Part shown: positions 23,735 to 33,479 of the stretch, in pieces
Position numbering within the stretch: the stretch's first letter is position 1
How the letters are laid out: each line of letters opens with the position of its first letter
Origin: Epiperipatus broadwayi
Lineage: Eukaryota > Onychophora > Udeonychophora > Euonychophora > Peripatidae
Direction of reading: 5' to 3'
NCBI GenBank assembly: GCA_028023455.1
Contig: JAQFVV010006220.1
Coordinates: forward strand, 9,005,916 to 9,069,915
Length of the DNA: 64,000 nucleotides
The notes under the pieces: model-generated
What the model saw: only the letters and a program-made list of their open reading frames with translations
What the model was told of the DNA's origin: nothing
The model's database searches: none
Made by a program: the position numbers and the translations under genes

Positions 23735-24570
23735 TGTTATAGCTTCTTTACTCCAAGTTAATAGCATACAAGTTTTAATTCCATAATTAATTTCATCCAT
23801 TGCATTTCAATCTATATTTTTTTATAATACATTTTTGTTACATTCTGTTTTCTATAATTTAAAAAAAAACCATTGAACATTATTTTAGTTTTTTAATCTT
23901 ACTATTTCCTTTTATTCTGATAGCTGTTGTATACTTCTTGCAGCTTTAAAAGAATTATTTGTAAAAATAACTACATCATTTTCAAATTTCAGAAAACTTA
24001 AGATCACTATTGCATTTTTGTGTATATTACTGCCCATTTTAATTCTTAAAGTACTTTCTAAAATGAATAAAATGATTTGAAAAAAATACAGTCACATTAT
24101 TGTAAACTTTTGATAAATAGTTTCAGAAATTGACAATAATTGCTATAATATTTCAAAGCTTTATTCATTAAAAAAAAGACAAATGTTTTTTTCATTCTCT
24201 GCAAATACTATGTAAAACATAATTCATATTCATATCTTCTGTCTATAACTTGTTAATACTAGGTTACAGTCTATAGAGATAAAATTAATTTTAAATCCAG
24301 CTTCGTTTGACTTGAGACCAAAGTTCTTTGATACCGGTCTATATATGATAGATGTCTGCCATGTTTATAATTCTTAAGGTTTTTTTTTATATTTTTTAAA
24401 ATATCAATATCATTAATTCATTTTTCCAGTTACCAAGCATAACCTCATTATTTAAACATTTTTTATATAATCTTTTCAACAATTTTTAAACTTTTTAAAA
24501 TATCAATAATAATAATTTTATTACTCTCTGAAATTTTTCTATAACAAAAAATTTCTATTAGCAGAAAAAA
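23735..24570 (-). pseudogene. Decayed RTE-type LINE, internal RT region
   Basis: Aligns on the same strand as the near-intact element. Matches include TTAATTTCATCCATTGCAT (equivalent to 16600), TTATTTGTAAAAATAACTAC (just after the RT FADD codons, 16815-16835), TTTTAAATCCAGCTT (17230) and TTTAAACATTTTTTATATAA (17428). The copy spans roughly the YLG box back to the region before KAPGNDG. Both ends are missing and there are large internal deletions and numerous stops. Run length at the frameshift site is five (23963-23967), as in the 8-kb copy. Confidence 0.7.
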
Positions 24571-24794
24571 AAAAAGTTTTCATATTGAGATGTTACAGAA
24601 ACTGAGTAGAATACATTTTGAATATCCATGCTAACCTTTTTCTTACTTCACCTGTAATTGCCATGAGAATGCTCATTTTGTATATGAGTATAAATGTATA
24701 CATGTAGGAAACATGATAAACATATTGGATTTTGTTTCATTCCATAATGTGAGATAGACTTTAATTGGGTTTATTTTATAGAAAAAAATATATT

Positions 24795-24930
24795 TATCAA
24801 TATGTAATCATTAAAAAACAGTCAACACATAGACAATTTCAATATCCATGACAATCAACAATCTCAATGACTATGTAAAGGCAACCTTCTTTTAACAATA
24901 AAGGTGGAATCTCATTTTTATTTATGGTCC
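24795..24930 (-). repeat. Dispersed repeat family D, copy 1
   Basis: Reverse complement matches 30500-30590 and 30790-30930: ATTGTTGATTGTCATGGATA, then TTGTCTATGTGTTGACTG, with AAGGCAACCTTCTTTTAAC and AATAAAGGTGGAAT on the other flank. About 130 bp, non-coding. Confidence 0.55.
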
Positions 24931-25303
24931 AATATATTTATATCAATATATAAATGTAAATAGTTATTTTGTTTACTAATATATATATATTAAAAGAAAC
25001 AATTTAAATTAAGCCTACAATTTTTCATATATCAATAAAAAAAATAAAAATTATAGTTAGTTTATGATATGATTGCTATTTTAAGATTTTGAGTAGCAGT
25101 CATACTGTAAACTTATAGCTTTTGTTATAGATTGTAATATTGAAAAATTGTAAAATTAATTCCAGTATTTTGTTTTATTATGTATTATTTTGTTGTCTGG
25201 CATATACATATATAATACAAATAAAGTGTCCATTAATTAAAAACTATGTAATAACAATAAAAATAAATAGTTAATTACGGTTATATTTTTTATTATTGTT
25301 ACA

Positions 25304-25346
25304 ATATATATATATGTGTGTGTGTGCGCGCGCGCGCGTGTGTGTA
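25304..25346. repeat. Alternating purine-pyrimidine microsatellite with (CG)n core
   Basis: 43 bp of uninterrupted purine-pyrimidine alternation: (AT)n, then (TG)n, then CGCGCGCGCGCGCG, then TGTGTG. Such tracts, and (CG)n in particular, are the standard sequence class able to adopt Z-DNA. It stands out in very AT-rich DNA and lies 4 bp from the 5' end of the old RTE copy. Confidence 0.85.
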
Positions 25347-25349
25347 ATA

Positions 25350-28300
25350 GCTGCAGAAAAGAGTTTGTTTTTAACTGAAAGGAGATCCTTTCAATCCGAT
25401 CCCTTCAATCCTCTTTAAAACCTTAGAAAACTAAAATGGGCAAATTTCTCAATTTCTACTCCATATTTGTTTGTCTTTACAGTTATTAATACTATATGAT
25501 TATTCATATAGTAAATGAACATCGATGGATTTCTCTACCAATGTATATCAGTAAAAATAGTGAGCTTACTGGCTCTTAACTTTTAAATTCAAGATCAAGA
25601 AATACCATGGTTTTTCTTTTCAGTTGCCTAGCAGTTCTTAACTGATTTTCTTGAAGAAAGAAAGAGTGTGAGTGCAGATGATTTTTTTTATATAGGTATT
25701 TAAAATCATGTCAGATAAAACTAATTAATACCCTATTGTAGAAGACTGTAAAGTTACCAGATAAGGCATCAGTTGGCAATCAAAAGGGAAGGATAGTAAG
25801 AATTTTCTAATTCTAGACTCAGACTATCACAAAGATGACCTTTGTTTAGCTATTTACAACTATAGATAACTTTCAAACAAAATAAAATTATATGAATTGG
25901 AAGTACAACTAGGTAATATTGAATGTGGCACTGATGAACTTTATGAAGTTAGAAAAAAAAGTGAAGGGCCAATTAATTTAAAACGAAAACATAAACTTTA
26001 CTACAAAAGACACAGATATTGAAAACTAAAAGGGAAATAGGATTCATTATAAATAAAAAGTGGAGAAAAACAACATTGTGGAGAGTGATAATAATTGGAC
26101 AGAGTCACAAGATTACTTATTCCACTCAATGGAAGATGTCAAATACAGATATTTCAGTTTTTTGTCCTAATGATTTCTCATTATGATGAAGAAATAGAAG
26201 ATTCTTGCATGAATATGTAACTTTAAATTTACAAATGATAAATGATTGAAAGATGAAAATGTGTGTACATTTAGTTAGGATGATAGAAATAAGAAAAATA
26301 CAGAATTTGGGAATTTTTGAAAAAGAAAAACTCTATATTATAAGTTTTTATTTTAAAAAAAAATTCTAAATGAAAATAAACATAATAGCATCCAATTGAA
26401 GGCATCATAGAATTGGATTATATTTTGATTAACAGAAAATATTTTTTTAAAGATTGCAATGTTCTTAATAGATTCAACACAAATGAGATAATCAATTACT
26501 AAGATGTATCAAACATAATAATGCAAAACTAGAAAGATAAAAACATTTGAAAAAAATAATAATACTCCAATAAAATCTTTTATAATGTCAACAGACTTTG
26601 AAGATGATTTAGATTTGATTTAAATTGTTAAGAAACAACTGATACTTTAAGAACTTCAAGAAAAATAAATGGTACAAAAAACCAGCAATTTATCAATAAA
26701 TTTCCTAGTGAGAGAAGACAATATTAATATATAAAGAAAAGAAGAAATAAGAAAATTTTTTTAATGATTTATTAAAAAAAAATATCTAGAGTTTTTAAAA
26801 CTTCAAAGAAGAACCAATAATGATATAATAAAAATACAATTGTGAATTTCAAGAAAAACTATATAAAAAAATAAAAGTATCAGAAGTATAAAATATCTTT
26901 GTATTGGAAGGAAAGTTGTTTTAGCAATAAGAAGCAAAGACAAAACTATTAGTAAAAAGAGAAATGACATCATAAAATATGTTGAAGGGCTCTTTAAAGA
27001 ATTATATTATAATAAAAAACAACAACAAAAAGAAAAAAATGTCCAATATAATTAGCACATATTCTAAATTGCCACACACAAATTTGCTTATCAATAACCT
27101 CATTAACAGTCAAGCTATGATTACGAAGGCTGGACCCTTCAAAAGTTGGTAAGCATATTCATTCATGTTTATTTATTAACAATTTACAGTTTTGAGGACA
27201 ATTGCACTACACACACAAACAGACTAGTATTTAAATGAAGAGGCAAAATATGCAATAAAATCTATGAAAAGGAAAAATCTCCAGGAAGTGGATATTTTAA
27301 AAGAAGCAAATTAAGAAATAAAAAATTGTTAGCAAAACTACATAGCAAATGTTTAAATGATAAATATACCCCAGATAATGGGGAAAATGCAATAGTAATA
27401 GTAATATTTAAGTCAGGTGATAAAAAAGATATTAGAAATTATAGTCTTATCAGTCTTCTATAAGTTCTATTTAAAATCTTTATCAAAATAATTAATTATA
27501 TCTCATCTATAGTGAACTTATGATTTTAATCAACCAAAACAAAAAGCTGGATTTAAAAGTAATTTTAAAACACTGGACCATATCCAAGTATTGAGAGAAG
27601 TTATAGAATGGACCAATGAATATGACTAGGCATTACATTTTGGATTTGAATATTATGAAAAGGTATTTGATACTGTATTTTTACAGTGGTTAAAACACTA
27701 GACTATCAAGATATAGACTCGCAATATTATCATATTCTAAAGAAATATTTATTTAAATGCAATAGCAGTGATTAAATTACATAGTGATACTAAAAAAGTT
27801 TACATTAAGAAGAATGTATGCCAAGTGATTCGTTCTTTCCAAAACTTTTTGTAACAGTTTAAATGAAGTACTTTGTGAAATAAAATAAAAAGCTAAGGAA
27901 TTAAATATGAACGGAGATTATTTAAATTATCTAAATTTTTAGACAATTTGAACTTAAGAAAATATTGCAAGAATTATCAGATGAAAGTATGAAAATATAA
28001 CTAAAGATAAATGCTAAGAAGATTAAAGTATTAATCAATAGATTTTCTCAGAAAAAAATTACTTATCACGAATTAGAAGTTAACAATTATAAGTACCTTG
28101 GTTATATTATTAATATAGATGGAAACATAATGAATGAAATTAATTATAGAATTAAACTTCAGTGAAATGAAAGGATTTTAAAAGTTCTGTTTTACCAGTT
28201 ATATGGATCTGAAACTTAAACACTTGGCAGAATAATAATACATGGCTCAACGAAATATGGAGATATATATGTAAGGTAACAAGATGAAATCCAAAATGAA

Positions 28301-28562
28301 ATACATAAATAAAAGATCAATAGATATTACTGTCATCACTGAAAGAGTTAAGAAACTGAAATAAAGTTGGGCTGGCCATATTACTAAAAGAGTTGATAAT
28401 AGATGAACAGTTGAAGTTTTAAATTGGATTCCAAAAGATTGAATGGATAAAAAAATTGTAGTGTGGTATTAAGAAGAGAGGCTAGCAATCAGACAAATTG
28501 GATTAAACATGGAGACATCTTTATCATGTAATAAATTGATAGTCATTGAAAATGTGATTAAA
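25350..28562 (+). pseudogene. Old full-length RTE-type LINE copy
   Basis: Aligns end to end with the near-intact element in opposite orientation. 5' UTR landmarks are GCTGCAGAAAAGAGTTTG (25350) and ATCAAGAAATACCATGG (about 25595). RT codons include AAGCTGGATTTAAAAG (QAGF region, about 27543) and GTATTGAGAGAAGTTATAGA (about 27590). The C-terminal LNWIP codons are AAATTGGATTCCAAAAG (about 28420), and the end is TTGATAGTCATTGAAAATGTG. Stops and frameshifts occur throughout, and RT sequence around FADD is partly deleted. A 9-bp direct repeat TGTGTAATA at 25341-25349 and 28563-28571 is a plausible target-site duplication. A 127-150 bp foreign segment sits inside it near 27083-27209. Confidence 0.8.
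27083..27209. mobile_element. Small insertion nested in old RTE copy
   Basis: The RT-coding homology runs up to AAATTGCCACAC (about 27078) and resumes at TTTAAATGAAGAGG (about 27229). The sequence between has no counterpart in the near-intact element. The direct repeat CACACACAAA at 27073-27082 and 27210-27219 could be its target-site duplication, though it is simple sequence. No family recognised. Confidence 0.45.
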
Positions 28563-28571
28563 TGTGTAATA

Positions 28572-29314
28572 TATGAATGTATAAAATTAATGCCAAAGGT
28601 ATGAATAATCATTTTTATTATAAGCATTTTTTACAATAGCCATTTCAAATTGAATTCATTTTTGGTATGGTATCCCATAACCATGCCTTTTAGTTATTTT
28701 AATAAATACTTAATGTGATGCTGTTATATCTTTTTTTGAAAATTCTTTTAGTCCTGGCAGTGTAATAAGATTGCTTCATTTTGTTTTTTGCCTTTATGTT
28801 CTGAGCAAATAAAGTATTACATTGAATTACATATACAATTTGGGAAAGTTTTGTTTCTTCAATTTTGTCCTCTGTGTTATTTATAAGTATGCTTAGGGTT
28901 GTAGAGCATCTAAAGCATTGAAATGTTGAGTCTATATCTTTTTAATTTCAGAAGCTATACATGAAATTTATGGCAAAACCACGTAATTTTGGCTGCTTCT
29001 TTTTTTGATTTTTCATATTATGTTGCAAATGAAATTTTTAAATTGTTTATAAAATTGTCTTTTATTACCATTTTTTTTTTTTACTAAATCAGTTATATAA
29101 TCTTCAGTTTTCATTATCTGCAAGCTTCTAACAAAGATCTAATAAAATCCTATTATGTACTCAAAGGAACATTTAAATTGAATATTAATTAAATAGCTTC
29201 TACAAATAATAAGATATTCTAATCAATTCAAATAATAACTAAATGGTATGATTATGGAGCACATTAATGAAATATTTGTGACTAGAAATGACTAATAAAA
29301 ATATCTATAGCAAA
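28572..29314. other. AT-rich intergenic DNA, nothing recognised
   Basis: No gene or repeat copy supported. Confidence 0.35.
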
Positions 29315-29445
29315 AAAATGCATATGGTTGCTTTGGAATTCTTAAAAAGTTTGAGCTTCGAGCATCAGAATGAATGCTGGAACCTCCCAATACCAAGTTG
29401 GATGACCTACCAACTGCACCAAACCATGCAGGGCATATCTAAAAT
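29315..29445 (-). repeat. SINE-like family B, best copy (tRNA-derived)
   Basis: On the minus strand it reads CCCTGCATGGTTTGGTGCAG followed by TTGGTAGG. TGGTGCAGTTGG fits the tRNA/SINE A-box (TGGCNNAGTNGG). GGTTCCAGCATTC, about 30 bases later, is a B-box-like motif (GGTTCGANTCC). The following sequence (GCTCGAAGCTCAAAC) is shared with copies at 610-770, 11810-11945 and 51360-51480. Spacing and order suit RNA polymerase III internal promoters, so a tRNA-derived SINE is likely. The boxes are mutated, so activity is doubtful. Confidence 0.55.
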
Positions 29446-29488
29446 AAACAATAATTATTAACTTTATAAAGAAATATTAATACTAAGG

Positions 29489-29830
29489 TCACCAACATCA
29501 TCATCATCAATTATTATCAATTCACTGCAGGATGAAGGTCTCTCCAAGTTCAATTCAACTTCTCCAATCTGTAGCTTTTCTTCTCCACATTACTCCTGCA
29601 CACTTTCTTATTTCAACCATCCATTTTACATGTTGTCTCTTTCTGGGTCTTTTACAACCTCTTAGAATCCAGTTTAAGATTTCAATTGCCCATCTATTAT
29701 CATCTCTTTTAGCAATGTGTCCAGCCCAACTCCACTTCAGTTTTTTAATTTTTTCAATGAGGTCAGTGGCACCTGTTTGTTCTCTTACCCATATACTGCA
29801 TTTTCAATCTCTTCTTGTTATTCCCAACAT
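29489..29830 (-). pseudogene. 5'-truncated RTE-type LINE, C-terminal coding end
   Basis: About 340 bp highly similar to 16072-16402 of the near-intact element, same strand. It starts with the 3' tail (CATCATCATCATCAATTATT on the plus strand) and includes the ILQWID-like end, AAGGTCTCTCCAAGTTCAAT, and the WAGHIAR and LNWIPR-like codons. Homology stops at CCCAACAT (29830). This is the classic product of abortive reverse transcription, which leaves only the 3' end. It is less decayed than the copies at 8, 24 and 59 kb, so probably younger. The 105-residue open frame on the plus strand here is antisense and not a gene. Confidence 0.85.
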
Positions 29831-29833
29831 GAA

Positions 29834-29907
29834 AGAAAATAAAATATAATTGTTTCTTATATATATATATATATATATATAGAAACAAGAAATATTTATA
29901 TTTTATT
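29834..29907. repeat. (AT)n-centred imperfect palindrome
   Basis: AAAATAAAATATAATTGTTT on the left pairs with AAACAAGAAATATTTATATT-type sequence on the right across a 22-bp (TA)n run at 29858-29880. It directly adjoins the truncated LINE and the perfect palindrome at 29911-29976. Confidence 0.6.
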
Positions 29908-29910
29908 TAT

Positions 29911-29925
29911 ATAGTATTTTTCAGT

Positions 29926-29961
<36 letters not shown>

Positions 29962-29976
29962 ACTGAAAAATACTAT
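29911..29976. repeat. Perfect 66-bp palindrome
   Basis: Every base from 29911 to 29976 pairs about the centre (29943/29944). The arms start ATAGTATTTTTCAGTAATAA and close on a (TA)n centre. It can extrude as a cruciform or hairpin. Position 29910/29977 breaks the symmetry. Confidence 0.9.
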
Positions 29977-30499
29977 TCAATATAGGAAGCAAACCAATTT
30001 CTCACATGGCATGTGTATTTCAAATCAAACATATTGTCATCATCTGTGCTGAAACTTGAACACTGATTGAAATCATTAAAATAACAATTGTGACATTTTA
30101 TATTAATAAATGTTTAATAATCTAAACATCTATCAATATAAAAACTTACTATAACTATTCTACTACATTTGATTCATATTTAAATATCTATCACATCCTG
30201 AAAAAATATGTTTTATCTAAAATAGATATATGTAATGATGGAGATTTGTCTCTTTTTTATAATGAATAACATTTGTCGATATTTAAAGTATGTACCATAA
30301 GAAAGTACTTAGATTCACACTAAGATGTGAATATATAAAGATTGGAAGGAATGAAGAGAAAGGTCAAAAACCTATTGATATCACAATGCTAAAACAAAAT
30401 GACAAAACTGGAATAAAACAGATGAAAATAAAAAAGATAAACAGAGAAGTAAGAATAAATTAAATATAATGAAGTTTGTATATATATACTTAAAGGATT
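29977..30499. other. AT-rich intergenic DNA, nothing recognised
   Basis: No gene or recurring repeat supported. Confidence 0.35.
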
Positions 30500-30590
30500 T
30501 CTAACTCTTATTAAAAATTGTTTATTGTTATTGATATTGGGATTATCTAAGTGTTGACTGGTTTTTAATGATTACTTACAAACTCTATTT
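30500..30590 (+). repeat. Dispersed repeat family D, copy 2
   Basis: TTGTTTATTGTTATTGATAT then TGGGATTATCTAAGTGTTGA then CTGGTTTTTAATGATTAC. It matches the reverse complement of 24795-24870 almost co-linearly. Confidence 0.55.
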
Positions 30591-30789
30591 AGCCTTAAGC
30601 ATTATTACACTTAGTATTTAAGTAATATTTTGGGTGCAATTTGAAATTTATAATTGCAGTTTATGATGTTATAATTGACTATTTATTAATCTGCATTCAG
30701 AATAGGTTTTATTTATCTGTTTAAAGAGGTTTATTTAAACTTCTTTGTATCAATAATTTTATTCTCTGTGGTCAAGTTGCAATCTTTAG

Positions 30790-30930
30790 TGTCTATATAA
30801 GTACTGTATATTAAACCATTAATAAGGGTGGAATTCCACTCTTATTGTTAAAAGGAGGTTGCCTTGACAACAGTTAGAAATTGTTGATTGTTATTGATAT
30901 TGAGATTGTCTAAGTGTGATTAAAGAATTT
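30790..30930 (+). repeat. Dispersed repeat family D, copy 3
   Basis: AAGGGTGGAATTCCACTCTT, ATTGTTAAAAGGAGGTTGCC, then ATTGTTGATTGTTATTGATA and GAGATTGTCTAAGTG. It aligns to the reverse complement of 24800-24920. Copies 2 and 3 lie in direct orientation 200 bp apart, and GGTGGAATTCCACTC within copy 3 is itself a small palindrome. Confidence 0.55.
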
Positions 30931-31539
30931 GTATAAAATTTTTACCTAATAATAAGATTTAATAATTTTGTTACTATATATATTATATTTTACAAAGATT
31001 TCATCAAACATAAATCAAAACATGCTCTTTGAAATATTAACTCTGCATATATACTCTGAAATAAATTCAAGAAGTAGCATGCTTTGACTTTTATAAATTG
31101 TTACTGATTTTTAATTTTAAGATATAAACCATGGAGGTAATTTGAAGTGGAAAACAATTCAAAACTTTATTTAATTAACAAAAAAACTGGAAGGTAGATG
31201 CTAACATTATTTATTGGACTGTAAATAGATGTTAATGTGTTTACTACAACAAATACCATATCAGTGCCCATTTCTAATTAACAGAAATACATTTATGTAG
31301 ATGATATGAGCAAAAATACAGAAAAAAAATTATGAGTTTTAGCATTTTGATGCTGAAGTTATTTATCAGATTTTTTTTTTTTTTTTTTAGCAATTCTACT
31401 TGGTTAAATTGTTATAATTTTAAATTACATTTTAAACATTTTTTTCTCTCAAAAATTTTAAATTTATTTAAATTGACCTAAATAAAGTCAACCTATTTGT
31501 AACAAGAATTAAATAGGCAAAACTCTCCCTACGGTAGTG
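30931..31539. other. AT-rich intergenic DNA
   Basis: No gene; a T-run of 19 at 31371-31389 is the only notable simple sequence. Confidence 0.4.
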
Positions 31540-31960
31540 CCACTTAGTGCAAGCCAGAGTAATCAATGTATGCCAGAAGGCTTGGGCATAAAATCCCTAT
31601 CTAGTGCCTACTTATCCAATGTTGCCAGACTAATTTCTGGTTTATGGCCTTCATCAGTGAGGAGCCTTGGAACTGAGAGCACTGTACCTAGATCTTAGAA
31701 TCTAATGCAACCCTCCATCAGCCACATTATATCTTTACTTAACTACAAAACTATGAGAATGAAATTGAAAACACAATAATATTTTCAATACAAGCTCATC
31801 AGCCTATATAGTCATATAGGTCTGAACTCAGTTCAGCACTCATATATTTTGGTGTCTTTGGTTCTTTAACAACCATAGCCACCACTATCCTATTAGGCAG
31901 GATTAGTGTTAAACCACTAAACATCACAGTGGGATTCATAGAAACAAGAGTACAAAAAAA
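31540..31960 (+). repeat. Dispersed repeat family C, longest copy
   Basis: About 420 bp less AT-rich than its flanks, co-linear with 61030-61310. AAAATCCCTATCTAG pairs with AAAATCTCTATCTAG there, CATCAGTGAGG with CATCAGTAAGG, CCTAGATCTTAGAATCTAAT with GCTAGATCTAAT, and ATATAGGTCTGAAC with ATATGGGTCTGAAC. The first third also matches the fragments at 14.3-15.7 kb. The minus-strand open frame 31799-31993 is repeat-derived chance. No protein or RNA-polymerase-III signature was recognised. Confidence 0.6.
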
Positions 31961-33264
31961 AATTAGAGATTTGATACTAATGTTATTTATCAACTTTTTT
32001 TATTATCAATTCTACTATGTTAAATTTTTACAATTTTAAATTAAAATGTAAAAAGTAAACATTTTCCCTTAATTATCAAGCCACTATATTTAAAAATATT
32101 GCATGATGATCTCTAGTAGATAAATTAATTTTGAAATTTTTATCTTTATATATATTTTTTCTTCTGTATAATTTTATAAAATTTTCATTTTTATGCATAT
32201 AATATTTTTTATAATATTTTTAACTAAGAAATACTAGATCTTATAAATTTTTATTTTATGAAGATATCTCATAAAATGTTTGTATATAATTAACAAATAA
32301 CTTTGTGCAGTATTTACATATGTATTAATGAAAAGGTTAAGGGAGATTAAATAACACTATAAACTCAGACAGAGGTATATACAAATAGACAGATTATTTA
32401 AGGGTTTAATCAGTATAAGAGTGACTTAATGTATTTGTATAGCAATGCAATAGATTTTGCCCATGTTTCAGATTTCTTAGCTATTTTCACAATTAGTTAT
32501 TTTAATAAATTGTTGTTTAAAAATTTGATAGCTTTATTTATATCCATTCCTTATTCAATTCCAAAGTGATTATTTAACATATAGTTTACTTACGCATATG
32601 TTTGTGGTCTATTTAATGCACAGAAAGGAATTTAAAGTGTTTAAAAATTATGTTAGAACTGTGGGTAAATTATTGGGATAGAATAAATATTTAAAGAATA
32701 ATAAAAATAGTCAAACCAGTGTTTTGCAATCCAAGAGGTGTGGTCAAGAGAAATAGAAACATTTTAACTCTCAAAACAAATAAAGTTGATTTGAGCTAGT
32801 CGATATTATTTTGTGATCAGTCCACGTGAATGAGTAAGAGTGATAGGGAAATATGGCCAATTCATCAGTATGATTTCATTGAGATCACACTTTGAACAGT
32901 AAAACTATGCTAACTGATATAGATAAGTAATTCAGGTATTTATCTAATAAAATTTATTTTAAAAATATTGCAGTAATAAGAAATCACTTTAATAGATTTT
33001 TGTTTTAATTAAGTATTTAAAGATTACTACATGAACATTAAAGAGATAGGTGACTTCATTCCAAACATCAAGTTAAAATTTCTTATGAGCTAATTAATTT
33101 ACAAAATAATTCTTATAGTAGCAAATCTGTCTTATATATTATTATGAAATCAATTAATCACATGTTTTTATATGTGTGTGTCATGATTAAAATGTTCACA
33201 TGATTTTAAAATTCCACAATTTTTCATGATATTTTATTAGTGATTTCCCTATGTGTTTAATGTA
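31961..33264. other. AT-rich intergenic DNA, nothing recognised
   Basis: No gene or repeat supported; very AT-rich between 32030 and 32300. Confidence 0.35.
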
Positions 33265-33345
33265 GTGGAGAAATGTCAGCCTGTTCAGCCCAAGATCCAT
33301 AGTTCAAAACTCCACCTTTGTCACTTTGAACATTAACTCTTCTTG
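33265..33345 (+). repeat. Degraded tRNA-derived SINE head
   Basis: TAGTGGAGAAATGTCAGCCT followed 25 bases later by AGTTCAAAACTCC, which resembles the A-box/B-box layout of tRNA-derived SINEs. A single weak copy. Confidence 0.3.
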
Positions 33346-33479
33346 CAAATATCTGAGCAATAAACCATTTGCTTATTTATTTAATAATGAATTATCTGTT
33401 ACATTTTAAAATTCAAAGACCAAAGTCTATTCATTGTGGAGAGCAGAATCAACTTTTTAGGCTAGTTTTGTTTCAAACT

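Noticed and set aside
29532-29849. 105-residue plus-strand open frame
   Set aside because: Antisense of the truncated RTE copy at 29489-29830 and similar in sequence to the antisense frame at 16104, so it is not an independent conserved gene.
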